Shown in pieces: positions 38,065-50,836 of a stretch of 64,000 nucleotides of DNA (position 1 is the stretch's first letter; each line of letters starts with the position of its first letter). The notes beneath the pieces were generated by a model. That model did no database searches. It was not told the origin of the DNA and was given only the letters and a program-made list of their open reading frames with translations. The DNA comes from Nyssa sinensis. Taxonomy: Eukaryota; Streptophyta; Magnoliopsida; Cornales; Nyssaceae. The DNA lies in contig CM018035.1 of the NCBI GenBank assembly GCA_008638375.1, positions 23,758,307 to 23,822,306 of the forward strand. The letters run 5' to 3'. Position numbers and translations under genes: made by a program.

Positions 38065-39336
38065 CGGTTGACCACTTACAATAAAGTAGTGGCACCTGCA
38101 AAGATCATAAAATAGGGCGGGAAAGAATTTGCCAAAATAAGGGTCAATTATGATGATAGAGGCATAATTAAATGCCCCAACTTCCAAAAGTCCACCAAGG
38201 ATAATGTCTCAAAAACATCACTGAGAGATGATCAGGCTACTGTACCAATAGTCGTAGGTATTTTTATAGTTGTTTACAAACATGCCCACATATTGTTTAA
38301 ATATTGACTCTATGTATTGATTTACAGCTCCTGCATTTACTACTAAGTTCAACTTAGAAACAGAACCCCTAGGTTACATGTTAACTGTTTCAATACCATC
38401 GAGATTTATTATTGATGAATACTGTATCTCAGGGGAAAAGACTATATGTTATGATGGAAATCGGTGATTCTTGAACAATTGAGATGATTGAGTAAATAGT
38501 GACCTTTAGGGAATAGTAGTATGTTTAAAGATAAACGATGAGGATTCTCGAGATATGACACTTTCGATAAATGTTATAGATAAATAAACGAGGCTTGAAT
38601 GAGAGATAGTCTGAAGGAAACTTAATAGATAATTACAGGAAGAGTTGATACTCTAAATAAATTAATGATGTACCAGAAATATGAAAATTCTTGAGTAAGT
38701 CATAAGTAGACCCTGATAAGGTAAAGATGAATAGAGTCTTGAAGACAATTACTAAATTAGCGAGATTGTCAGAATTGACCTTATGAAATGTGATGATTTT
38801 GAAAAGAGGCTGACATATGATGAATAAATATTTGAAAGAAATTCAATGAATCTTGTGATCTAAGATGATGCGTGACCCGATTTTAGTCAATACTCTATCA
38901 AGTTAGATGAAGGTAAATGATAAATGATTCTGAATAACTGTTAGAGATCAATGTGATCTAAATGATCGTAAAGACTGAACTGGTAGTAAATCATTTAGAG
39001 AAACCATGAAATTGAGATGATATATGATTTTTAAGGTACTACGAGGAAATCATTATTCATAAATGATATACATAGATCATATGAGGTACAGATCATAAGT
39101 ACACGGTTATTAACCGATTATATACCCTTAAAAAAACTAAGAATCCGATGATTTAAATAGTTAAATGATCGATGACTTTTGGAGGACGATAACTTGTTTA
39201 AATACTAAGTTTAATAGTCTTTGGGAAAGACTATGCTATGACTGACTTTGATGTTTCTTGGACGATTGAGATGATCAAATAAATAGTGACTTTGGGGAAA
39301 AAGTAGTATGCTTAACGGTAAAGGTTAAGGATTCTT
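38065..39336 (+). other. Element A non-coding interior with degenerate duplication
   Basis: About 1.3 kb with no coding frame. Sequence at about 38440-38555 (TGATTCTTGAACAATTGAGA, then AGTAGTATG) recurs at about 39240-39336, and 38915-39060 recurs as 45410-45560 beyond nested LTR E. The interior thus held a diverged tandem duplication of about 0.8 kb before E arrived. Confidence 0.5.
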
Positions 39337-40768
39337 TGTCACGACCCGAAACCCACCCTATGCGGATCTCGTATCGTGGGGCTGACCTAATGGTCGTCCT
39401 TATTTTTTTTTTCTTTGAATCAATAACAATATATAATGTAAATCTTAAACAGTAAATCAGCGAAAGTTTTAATATAAGATATTGTTTGACAACGGTAAAA
39501 TGTAAGCCGACTAAAACTTAACATAATGCCACCCTTAGGTGGTGAGTACATGGGAGAACTACGTCACTTCTAACATTTTCTTCAAACTGTCCCCCTATGC
39601 TTTTGGACTTCTACTGTGGTCCTGCAACATCCTTACTTGAAACATAAGTAAGTTGGGGTGAGCTAACAAAGCTTAGTAAGTAAAATCCCATCTCCGACAC
39701 GGGTTAAGGTTAACATAGAAAGAATATAAGCTTATAGGGTGAACATGATAGCCAATCATGAAATTAGATATTATGATGGTCAGTAATGGTAAAATGCCAC
39801 AATGGCCAATGAACAATAAGTCACAATAATCAAGCATGAGTAATGGTATAGCATGAACATGAAAAAGCTCAATAAGAATCAATCAACATAAAAATACTGC
39901 CACAATAGATCGGTAACAATCAAGCACAATCAATAAGTGGAACTCTCAACATAAGATTATTCATAAGGAATGATAACATCCTATGAATCCAATAAACGTA
40001 AACATATTAGTCAAACATAAGTGATGCATTTACTCTGTTCAGGGTTTGGCAGACCCTCGGTCTTTTGGGGCCCGGCATACCCCCTTAACCTCAATGCATA
40101 TAAAATGCCCTCATAACTCAATGCATAAAAATGCCATCATTGCCATATGTCTGTTCATGAACTCGACCCGTAGGTCTTGTCAACTCAAAAAGCATCAGAT
40201 GGATATTATGACTGAGCACAAATCTGGCATTCATAATAAATCATAATTATTTGTGATTCCATAAGAAGTACATAAAAATGGAATGTCATGCAATGGACAC
40301 ATAACGGTAGGCCTTTCAAGGCACAGTAGAACATAACAATCAATGATATAGCAGTCAATAAGCATCCACAAGATAGAACAATATCAATTATGAAACAATA
40401 ACAGTTGGTACGTATAAGAGTACAAAATTGGCAGTATTAAAATGATCGTGGCTTGGAAGACCACATGTAAAAGATAGTGTTTACTTACCTTTAATCCGTG
40501 TGATCTACTTTAGTATTCCGAAATTTTCTCCTTTCCCTTTGACTTGCCTATAAATCAATAAACATGTCTCAGTTCTAATGTTATTTATCAAATTTTATAC
40601 TTCATTACTATAAGTATCTCTTTTATTAATTTAGACTCTACTATTGAGTCCGGAACGTCGAAGAAAGTCAATTTAGGCTTTCACGGTTTCCAATTTGGAC
40701 TTCTATACTAAAAAAGGCATAATGGTCATTTTGTACTTTTACGTGTCTCTATTTTTCGAGACCTATGT

Positions 40769-43667
40769 TGTAGAGATTTGAAAAATGAGGGTAAATTTTT
40801 CATTTTTGCCGGTGTGGCACTATTCATGAGCGGTTTTACCGATAGGGCATTTTTATGCATCATTTGATTGTAAGTCATATTTAGAAGCATATTTTGAATG
40901 CGCCATAGAATCGAAACATACTTAGAATACTAAAATACACCTATTGTACAAATTTGAGCCAAAGCGAAAATAGTTTCAGAAATTGGACCAAAAGGGCATC
41001 TGGGTGAACCGGGTGGAAATGGCTAAACCCGGCCACAGGCAAAAATTTATTTTTTTTGAAAATTTTCATTTTAAATAAGTTTATGAACATTGGTTAAAAC
41101 AAAATATCAAATTAAGGCGTTTCGGGAAGAGTTGTAGAGTAACGGGGCCCCCGGGCTCATTAAGGGCAAAATGGTCATTTATTCCTTGGCCCTTTGCCCC
41201 TACACTATAAATACAACCCTTAGAAAAAATTAGAAATAGAATTCATTCTAAAATTCAGAGCAGTGGTTGTCCATAGAGAGAAAGTGAGATAAAGCCCTCG
41301 TTCTTCAAGCTTCAAGGTCCCGAAACACACTCTTCAAGTCAGATTTTCGCCGAGGTTCCTTCTGAGAAGCTATTCCTCTCATCGAGACTTGTATCGTCAC
41401 TAAACAGTTTGGCTATATGACTAACACGACTCCCGCAGTTTGAGAAAAATGGATCTAGGTATGATACTTTGCTAAGCTAGGAATAGATTTGAGTTTCTTG
41501 CCTTCCTACATGTTGTTTGAGTGTTTAAGGTGTTTATTTGATGTTAGGAAATCACTTAGAAGGTAGTTGCTTTAAAAACTTAAAGTTAGTAGTTTGGATG
41601 TTTATGTGTTCTTTAAGTTCTTTGATGATTTGTTGCCACGATTAAGGTGTATCTTGTTTATGTGTTTGGATTATTATATTTTGGCTTATATGCATGTTGA
41701 TATATCTTGGTCTTGGAGGATGTGATGGTTTAAATGTCTTGGTACTTTATGAAAATTATATGTTCTTTGTGAATTTAGCAAATTTGTGAAAATGTGGCTT
41801 GAACATGTGAGGACATGGATTGTTTGTGGCATATGTTGATGTATAAGATGTTTAGGGATTTTGAAGTTATGATTTATGTTGGACGTAATGCATGACTTGA
41901 AGAGAACACCATGTGTTTGATAAATTGTCACATAGAAGTTGCATGATAAGGTCATAGCATTTTGGCATATTATGATTTCTTGGAAACATGGTGTGGGTTG
42001 AGCACTTAGTGCTATGCATATGACGGTGTAGATCTTGTGGTGAAAAACCCAAAATTTGGCCAGTGTATCGGTTCCTGATTGACACGACGGGAGCGGTCCG
42101 TGAAACAGGTGTGGTACTCGATTGACCATCGGATGTGATCCGTGAAATCGAGACAAGGGTGTGGCATAGAATTTGCATGGGTGCGTCATGCACATTGTCA
42201 GTACATTATATGGATGAATTGTATGGCATGTAGATATAAATGTACACTTGCACATGCCACGCCTTAAATTTGTTCCTAGTATTAGCATCATGCTATACCA
42301 GCAGTTGCGCTGACCCATTCGTGGGATATCATATTTCAGATGAGGCCCCGGGTGCTTGAGACTTCTTTGAGTCTTGAAGGAAATGGATTATGTAGAAGAT
42401 TTTTCCCTTGGGGCATATTTTGATTTATATGAAGGCATAAGCCCCAAAACTCATGTAATGAATTTGTAATAGCCTTGTGTATTGTGAACAAAGTTGGCAA
42501 GACCCTATGGTTGTAATTAATATGTGGATGTGATATTTTAAGTTTCAAAAGCATATGTGTCTGTGTGGAGAAATACATAATTAGAATGATGTGTGTTCGA
42601 ATTATATAAATTGTGGCCATCGAGTGAGGGTGGGTTATTTACATTTTTATGCATATGGATATTGTGAAAATTAGGTGAAAAAATGCTTAGAAAAACAAAG
42701 GAGGTTATGTCCAAATTTTTGAAAAATTAAAGCATTAGATAAGTGTGTAAAACACCTTTTAAAAGGGGTAAAAAAAGTGCTTAAAATGGGGGTTTAATAA
42801 CCTTGGGAAATTGGGTTAAAAATGGATGAAAAGTGGCTTGAAAAACTTTGGAACAAAATTGGAAAATAGGTTGCAGCCGCTACAGTGTTTCTGCAAAAAA
42901 ACAGAATTTCTGCTCTCTGTCTAAAACAATAACTCTGAGAAAAAAATCAGAAAATGGCCCAGACTGCACAGCCCCTGCCCCAGCCCCGCTCGCACGCCGC
43001 GCGTGCTGCTTGTTGCGCCTACTACCTTGCCCCATGGCTCGCGCGCCGCGCGCCGCGCGCTGCCTGCGCCAACTGCCTTGCTTGCTGCCACCTGCTGTCC
43101 AGCCCATCTAACACCCACCTTTCGGCCACCTTTTTGAGCCATTTTTGGGACCCTTTTGAGCTATATTGAGGCACCATTTTAGGCCATGTTTGGCCAATTT
43201 TTAGACCATGTTTGGCCACTATTTATGGCCATGTTTGATCACTAAATTGGACTATGTTTGGCCATTTTATGGGACCATGTTTGACCATTCTTCTGGGCCA
43301 TGTTTGGCCACATACTTGAACCATTTTAAGTAGACTTCTTGACCTATTTTTGGCCTATGCCTTAGGGCATTTTGGGGCCCATTTGGACCATACTTCTAAG
43401 ATATTTTTGGGGACATTTTAGGGATGTTTTGGAATCTATTTTTGAACGTGACTTAAATTATTTTGAACATTAAATGGGAGGGATGTTTGATTGACAATTG
43501 GAGATCAATTTGGTTAAGTTAAATAGCAAGTGTTTAATTTTAAATTTGGGAAAAACTTGAGGAAATAATAAGGGAGATTCAACTAAATCTATTTAATTAT
43601 CATTTATTAACTCCTTTTTATTTCGTTTCGCTCGAGCCCCGAGTTTGCGAAAATTCGGGGCGTGACA
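40769..43667 (+). mobile_element. Solo LTR H, nested in E
   Basis: 2,899 bp from TGTAGAGATTTG to GGGGCGTGACA with perfect TSD TATGT (40764-40768 and 43668-43672). It belongs to the B/J family. TATA box at 41215-41223, putative intron 41459-42339, GC-rich block at about 42960-43105 with a pure CG-type stretch near 43039-43060, and GGCC minisatellite at about 43120-43320. The 210-codon frame antisense at 42318-41686 is discussed in the findings. Confidence 0.95.
41459..42339 (+). other. Putative leader intron, solo LTR H (881 bp)
   Basis: 5' site TCTAG/GTATGA and 3' site CATATTTCAG/ATGAGG, at the positions homologous to those of B and J. Confidence 0.55.
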
Positions 43668-44009
43668 TATGTTCACAAATCAAACTTCACTGTTGAGTCC
43701 AGAATTCCTGAAATAATAAAGATTCACTATTCATTTATTTTGAATCAGAGTTCGTTTGACTCACATTTGACTCGGGGGCATTTTGGTCATTTGGCATTTC
43801 TATGGGTATTTTATTTTTTTGGGCTCCATCTCATAAAATGACTCCATTGACTTTAGAATATCTGAGATAATAAGAAACCACTATTCATTTGTCAATTTTG
43901 GACTTCGGCCATTTAATAATAATTATTATTATTTTATTTAATTGATTCAACTACAATATATATATATATATATATATTTTTGGGTGGAATGAGATCACAT
44001 GTGCCTCTG

Positions 44010-44064
44010 TGGCACAGTGGTCCATGCTTCAGGGGTTAGACCCTTAGGTTTCTGGTTCAATTTG
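44010..44064 (+). other. tRNA-like module in E (antisense to the LTR)
   Basis: A-box-like TGGCACAGTGGT (44010-44021), identical to that in C's 5' LTR at 51827-51816, and B-box-like GGTTCAATTTG (44054-44064). The preceding GTGCCTCTG completes a tRNA-head-like start. Confidence 0.6.
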
Positions 44065-44816
44065 TAGGGGCAACAACCCCCCCCCCATATTTTTTCTCTA
44101 TTTCTCTAAAACAAACAGTGGATTAAATGGTAAAACAGGGGTGGAATAACCCCATTCTCAAACAAAATTTAATCTAATTTCTTAACCGAGTACCTAAACA
44201 CCCCCAATCTTATTTAAATTAAAATAGTAACCCTTCACCCGTTTAACCGTGCGGTAGGTCGGGTTCCGACCCAAGCCGTGACCCAACTTCAACCAAGCCA
44301 GCCAAAACAGTCCCCATTCCATGCATTTTTCCAGTTAGTCTCCGGTTACCATCTTCGGCGCCGGTAACCGAAAATCGAAAATCTAATTTTTTTTTCCCAT
44401 TTTCTTGCAGTTTGTTTGAACTCTCTTTGATTCTAAATTGTTCTAAAATATTTTTAAGACATCTTAACATAATTTTAGGCCTCTAAAACTACACAAAACA
44501 ACCCCAAATTTCAAAACCCATTTTTCCAATAACACCCCCTTTCTCCCTCATTTCTTCACCAATTCTTTTGCGGTTTCTTCCTAAATTCCTCTTTTTCTTT
44601 CTAGATTAAGATTATACTTCTAAAAACAAGCTTCATGCAACTTCAAATGAAACCTAGAAATTGAAATTACAGAAAAAGTTTGAAGAACTTACCTTCTGCC
44701 CAGCCTTCTTTTCTCTCATTTTTCTCTTTCCTCTTCCTCATCTTTTCTCCTTCAATTTCTTATTTCCTTTTAACCAACCCATGTATATATATATATATAT
44801 AATTTCAGCCGCATCT

Positions 44817-44824
44817 CTCTTCTC

Positions 44825-44876
<52 letters not shown>
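44817..44876. repeat. (CT)n microsatellite in E
   Basis: About 60 bp of nearly pure CT; (GA)n on the LTR's own strand. AT microsatellites follow at about 44990-45230. An 83-codon frame across it is low complexity. Confidence 0.95.
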
Positions 44877-44878
<2 letters not shown>

Positions 44879-45013
44879 CCATTTTTCTTTCCTTTCTTTC
44901 CTCCTCCTTTGACCTTTCCTTTTCTGGTTTTTGTAACCTCCCCTTCTCCCTCCTTTAATTATTTCTTAAATTTGTAGGTTACTTATATAAATATATATAT
45001 ATATATATTTATT

Positions 45014-45044
<31 letters not shown>

Positions 45045-45406
45045 TACCTTTATATACTACCACATGTTTGGTTATATATATATATATATTGGTATTTAAT
45101 ATTTTATATATATAGTTGTATATATATTTATACATGGTTATATATACAATATATATATATATATTTTATAATTCATACATATATATTTATATAAGGTTAT
45201 ATATATATATATATATATATAATTTTATACATTTATGTATTCACACCCATATATGGATACCTATTAGTATACATACACATACATGTACTTTGACGCTCGC
45301 TCGTGGCTTACTCGGGTGTTGCCCAAGCATTGTCTATTCATGTAGACTATTCAGATTCCAAAAATTTTTATTTCATTCGATATCACAACATAAAGCCTTA
45401 ATGGCT

Positions 45407-47450
45407 CAGGTTTCAAAAGATAAATGATTGATGACTCTGAATGACTTTTGAGGATTAACGTAATCTGACAATTAAAGAGACGAAAATTGTGGCATAATGT
45501 CTAGAAAAACTAGTGGGGACAACGATTGTGCTAAAGTGATACATAATTCTTTGAGATACTACGAGAACAATTAAGATTGAGATATAAAGTAAGAATAACT
45601 AAGTCTGTGAAACTAAGGAAGTAGAGAATTTCCACGGTGGGAAAAACTTGAAATAATCTTAATAAACTTTGAACGTCAAATGTAATGATAAAATGATGGG
45701 ATGGGTAATTGATGTGAACAATCCTGAAAAATGATATGAAGTCACAGAATGTACAAGGAACTCCCTATACGGTTTAATAAGTTCTTTGAAAGAACAAATT
45801 TGTAAAAGTTGAATAACGACTGGGGAGAGAAATGTAACATATGATAAAAAGTCGAATATGATGACGAGCATAAGAAATGAGACATTTGAACAACCTTTCT
45901 GAGCAAAGGTAAGTGAAACCAAAATAATGGTTATAAATTAAAAAGTCATAAGACTTTGAGATTTGAACTGATCAAATGATATGGAAGGTTCAAGGTAAAT
46001 CAAATATAATAACACAGTTAAGAATACTTTCAAAGTAGACTGTCATATGAAGAATTAGTGACTAGGGTAAAAGATTACCCTAAAAAAATTTAATAAATCT
46101 ATCAAGACCTAAAGAAGAAACTTAACTAAGTATACGCACTATACTTTAGTCCATGAAGGAATGATAAATCTTGAAAAGCTCAATTGTAAAAGCCCTTCGT
46201 ACCAGTCCAAAAAAAAATAGAGGAAATGATTTCCTCAACATGCATGTGAATTTGAAAACAAAGGCAGATATACCAATGAGTAGTACAAAAATAATGAAAT
46301 AATATAAAATGAAATGAAAAGATGATTGATACATCTTTAAGAAATGGACACGTGATTGAGAATCACAAATGAAAATTTAGAATAAATCTAAGGTTACCTG
46401 TGCATGGGATAAATATTGTAATGCAAAGAGAATATGAGTAAACCGTTCTGGCACGAACCAAAAGACGTTCATAAAAATAAAAGGGAATATGATGCTAAAA
46501 ATGCTAAAAGGAAACACGATAATGTCATAGTCAAATAAAGTCCAATAGACAAAAAGAAACTTAAATGAGTAACGTTGCAAATCTTGCAACCGAATGCATG
46601 TAGTGAATTCAAGGTAGGATTCATAACAAAAAAATAAATAAATAAAAAAAGGAAAATTGAGAGGAAAGTGACCAGAGAGGAAAGAAGCTGTGTATAAGCT
46701 TCAGGTAGGTGAAACTCTATTCTTTTCCTCCTTAATCATTTTTCTCCTTAATTATTATTCTAAGCCTCCATATGAATTCAATAATGTAACTTAGTAAAAC
46801 CTAAAGTATTTGAATAAGAAGCCCAAAACACTCTAAACGATAGAAGTGGTGTAGTCTAGTTACACCGTTGACTTCTAGTGACCACTTACCAAAGAAACAG
46901 ATAGAAAAGAAAAGATCATGGTACTAAGATACCTTTACCTGGCACATGATATGCCATATGACGCCAACGAAAGTTGAGAGACCATGAATAGTATGGTAAT
47001 CACGACTTAATACCAAATGAGATGAATATAACGACTAGACGTGGAAATAGTCAAAATACTGGTAACAAGGGGAAATAGTCAAGTAACTGAAAAGATGACT
47101 CAGGGTGAGTAGTGAAAGTAATAGACCTCTAGCCATAAATCTGAGAACTAAAGAAATACGTATGGGAATGTTAATACTAAAATTTGAAGGCAATGAGTTT
47201 AAAGGTCAAACCCTTGACTTTCAAAATTCATTATTGAATTAAAACAAAGAGGAATACAAAAGAAATGTGAATCCCATATATATATATATATATAAAAAAA
47301 TCTTCTTGCTTGAGAATATAGTATTTGAATGCTAGAGATAAGTCCAAGGGACGGATTAAAAAAGGGAACTATAATGATGAAATTGGCATGAGGAGATAAT
47401 AGATTTTCTTAGATTATGAACATTCGAGTTTTGGGGACAAAACTCAATTT
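45407..47450 (+). other. Element A non-coding interior, right part
   Basis: About 2 kb with no coding frame, RT or integrase motif. Its first 150 bp repeat 38915-39060. A short oligo-A/ATAA tract lies near 46628-46652. Nothing else recognised. Confidence 0.55.
47426..47445 (+). other. GNRA-type hairpin before the polypurine tract of A
   Basis: GAGTTTTG, loop GGGA, CAAAACTC: a perfect 8-bp stem with a four-base loop of GNRA form, five bases before the purine tract. C has the same stem with loop GGAA at 57931-57950. Confidence 0.75.
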
Positions 47451-47463
47451 AAAGGGGGTAGAA
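47451..47463 (+). other. Polypurine tract, element A
   Basis: AAAGGGGGTAGAA, directly before the 3' LTR start at 47464. Confidence 0.88.
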
Positions 47464-47831
47464 TGTAACACCCCGACCCAAATAAATAAGGACTAATTCC
47501 ATAAATGCCTATAGAGAGTCAAATAATAATACCGAGACAGGCCGAGCCAACGAATGTAATACCAAAATAAACCCGAACTGTTAGGATTCTATGTTACGAT
47601 GTCAAATGAGATGAACAGTCTTAAAAATACAGACTATGTTCGGGCAATATCCGAGCAAGCCCTGATCGAGTATCAAAAAAATGTGTACGTGTATGTATAC
47701 GTATATGTATACATATATGGGTATGTATACATATATGTATATATATGTAATATAAATTTATATATATATAACCATGTGTATATATATATATGAATTATTA
47801 AATATATATGTAGATATATATATCGTATACG

Positions 47832-47871
<40 letters not shown>

Positions 47872-47927
47872 AGTATATGTGTGTGAGAGAGTATGGTTAC
47901 AGATAATATAAATGAGGGAAGTTAAGA

Positions 47928-47958
<31 letters not shown>

Positions 47959-48076
47959 TTAAGGCAACATATAATGAAAGATCAAAACAACATCTAGTGA
48001 GGGAGATTAAGAGCTTACAAATGGAAAAGATCAAAGCAAGAAAAGTCAACAAAAGTAGGAAGAAATTAAAGATGAA

Positions 48077-48115
<39 letters not shown>

Positions 48116-48255
48116 GAAGAAACAGAAAGGGCGGTGGAACTTTTCCTATAAGGATAGATGCATGCACTGCATGCTCAGAAAAGTAAGGAAGAAAAGAAAG
48201 GGGAACTGAAGGAGAAGGAAGGAAGAAAAAAGGGGAGAAAATCAACTATAAAAAG

Positions 48256-50188
48256 GTAAGTTCAGTTTTTTTTCTCTATAATTGAAATTATGGGTTTTTT
48301 TTTGTAGAAGTTATTAAAGCTTGAAAATAATTGCATAGTGTTAATCTATGAAGAAAATAGAACACGTACGAAGAAAATGATGAATTTAGGAAGAAACCGC
48401 GAGGTAAATGGTGAAGAAATAAGAGAGAAATAGGGGATGATCGGAAAACTTGAATTTATGATTTATGGTTATTCATTAGGTTTTGAAGGCTCAAAAGGTT
48501 ATCTAAATGTTTTAAAAATGTTTTGGGGTAGTTTAGAATAAAAAAAAGGTGAAAAACTGTAAAAAAAAATCAAGTTTTAAAAATGGGAAAACTACAGATT
48601 CCGGTCACCGGCGCCGGAGAATATGACCGGAGTGGCTGTCAAAAAGTTATGGGGAAGGAGGTATTGTTCAGGGTCGGGTCAGATGTCAGGTCGGTTGGAA
48701 CCCGCTTCGACCGCACCTGTGGCTAGTTACATGGCGTCATTTCGGGCATGATTTGATTTTTAAAATAAGAAATAGTTAAGAGGAAAATTTTAGGGAGACT
48801 GTTGCGCCTGGGATTCGATCCCTTGACATAGGTGGGCTGAGAACCTTATGCCAACCAAGGTTACCACCATTCCACTGAGGCCCGTGCGATCAAATTCTAA
48901 CCTAAATAATATATAAAATATTATTATAATTTAATTAATTAAATTAATTTAGTTAATTATTGAGATAATTGTCGATGTCCAAATTAAGTAAATGAATAGT
49001 ATTTTCTTTATATTTTGGGCATTCTAAACCCAACGGAACGTTTCGTTTCACAAGACGGGGTCCCGAAAAAATAAAGACCTGTAAAAATAGTAAATGACTA
49101 TAATGCCCCTAGTGATGCCTGAACCCAAATTGAAATCCGTAAAAGCCTAAACCTATTCTGTTCAACTGTTCTGGACTCAACGATGAAGTTCTTTTACCCA
49201 AATAAGATACCTATAATTACGATATGCATGCCATTAACTAATTTTAGGGCAATAGGCCATATATAGTATTAACCTAAGAACTATTTACTGATTTATAGAA
49301 AAGTCAAAGAGAAAGGAAAAAATTACGGAATACTGAAATAGAACACATGGATAAAAGGTAAGTAACCCCAATCTCTTACATGTGGTCTTCCAAGCCATGT
49401 TCATTTTATTACTGCCAGATTTGTATTCTTGTACGTACCAAATGTTTATTGTTTCCTCAATGTGAAATTGTTTTATCTTGTGGACGTTTATTGACTGCTA
49501 TATCATTGATCATTATATTGTACTATGCCTTGAAAAGCCTACTGTTATGTTTTTACTGAATAAATGATATCCCATCTTTATACACTCGTATAGAATAACG
49601 AATGATCATGACATACTATGAATGCCAAAATTGTGCTCAGTCACAATATCTATCCAATGCTTTCTGAGTTGACAGGACCTATGGGTCAAGTCTGTGAACG
49701 GACATATGGCAAAAATGACGTATTTACGCACTGAGTTATTAGGCATTTTATATGCACTTAATGAGGGGGGTATGCCGGGCCCAAAAGACCGAGGGTCTGC
49801 CAAGCCCATGAACAGAGTAAATGCATCACTTATGTTTGACTGATATAATTATGTTTATTAGATTCATAAGACTATGTCATTCCTTATGAATAATCTTATT
49901 TTGAGAGTTCACTCATTGATTGTGATTGATTGTTATCGATTTATTGTGGCAATACATTTATGTTGATGGATTTCTACTTGAGAGTTCCATATTTATGTTA
50001 TATCCATTACTCATGATTGATTATTGTGACCTCTATTGTTCATTAGCCATTGTGGCATTTTATTGTTATTGGCTATCATGTTCACATTCATGGATTCATG
50101 TTCTTTCTATATTAACCCTAACCTGTGTTAGAGATGAGAATTTATTTACTGAGTTTCGTTAGCTCACTCCGATTTACTATTTTTTCAG
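48256..50188 (+). other. Putative leader intron, A 3' LTR (1,933 bp)
   Basis: AAAAG/GTAAGT to ATTTTTTCAG/GTAGG, the counterpart of 35534-37465 and nearly the same length. Confidence 0.6.
48811..48874 (-). other. tRNA-like module, A 3' LTR (antisense)
   Basis: On the minus strand B-box-like GGATCGAATCC (48821-48811), one base from consensus, and a weaker A-box TGGAATGGTGGT (48874-48863). Confidence 0.55.
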
Positions 50189-50568
50189 GTAGGGACACTA
50201 CAAGACTGTAGTAGGAGTCCAAGAGCATAAGAGGACATTTTGAGGAATGTATTACTTATGATGCAGTTCTCCTATATATTCACCACCTAAGGGTGATGTT
50301 ATGTTGGTTCCTATTTTGACATTATAGAACCATATTATGTATTTAAGACTTTTGCTGATTTACTGTTTAAGTTTGATATTACACATTGTTGTTATTGATA
50401 CAAGAAAAGAAACAGTAGGGATGATCACAAGGTCTGCCCCGGGATATGAGATCTGCATAGGGTGGGTTTCAGGTCGTGACAATTGGACCACCTCCCTTCC
50501 CCACCAATTAAAACACATGCAGACTATATATGTACATATATATATATATATATATGCATACACCTAGG

Positions 50569-50577
50569 CTATAAAAC
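50569..50577 (+). promoter_or_regulatory. TATA box, C 5' LTR
   Basis: CTATAAAAC, repeated in C's 3' LTR at 62349-62357. It is followed after about 120 bp by the (GA)n tract and after about 260 bp by the 5' splice-like site. Confidence 0.7.
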
Positions 50578-50691
50578 TATGGGTGAAATGAGTGCATAGG
50601 GGTGGGATTGCATGTGGGATTGAAAGTGATTGAGTGTGCTGTGTCATACAAGTCAGACTTGCAGTGTGCGTGTGCTTGAGTGCATGTGTGT

Positions 50692-50726
<35 letters not shown>

Positions 50727-50836
50727 AAGAGAGAGATAGGGTGAAGGAAGAAGAAGAAAAAGAGAAGGAAGAAAGTTACATGCATCCTGATAAGGTTTCA
50801 GCAAGCTTGAGATTAGAGAGAAGGGCTTGAAGGAAG

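Larger units (their letters stand above)
39337..45406 (-). mobile_element. LTR E, minus strand, truncated, nested in A and split by H
   Basis: It starts on the plus strand with TGTCACGACCCGAAACCC, nearly identical to the reversed end of A's own LTR, and continues to about 45406. There homology to the A LTR start region (TTCATTTCATT, then ATCACAACATAAA) fades without reaching the terminal TGTTACA. No second TSD is seen. Without H it is about 3.17 kb. The missing end and about 360 bp of A's interior appear deleted together. It carries a minus-strand donor CAGAAG/GTAAGTTC at 44692 and a tRNA-like module at 44010-44064. Confidence 0.82.
34911..50481 (+). mobile_element. Element A: non-autonomous LTR element inside C 5' LTR
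   Basis: Perfect TSD ATTGG at 34906-34910 and 50482-50486. LTRs are 2,847 and 3,018 bp; primer site 37761 and polypurine tract 47451-47463. The internal region is 9,706 bp, of which about 6.07 kb is nested LTR E plus H. The remaining 3.6 kb or so shows no protease, RT, RNase H, integrase or zinc knuckle. It looks like a large non-coding (LARD-like) derivative mobilised in trans. C is a plausible helper relative by its shared hairpin and LTR layout; that link is inference. Confidence 0.92.
47464..50481 (+). mobile_element. Element A 3' LTR
   Basis: TGTAACACCCCGACCC to AGGTCGTGACA, 3,018 bp. It is longer than the 5' LTR mainly through extra AT/GT microsatellite at about 47690-47960. (GA)n lies at about 48080-48112, donor GT at 48256, tRNA-like module at 48811-48874 and acceptor AG at 50187-50188. 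TSD ATTGG follows. Confidence 0.95.
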
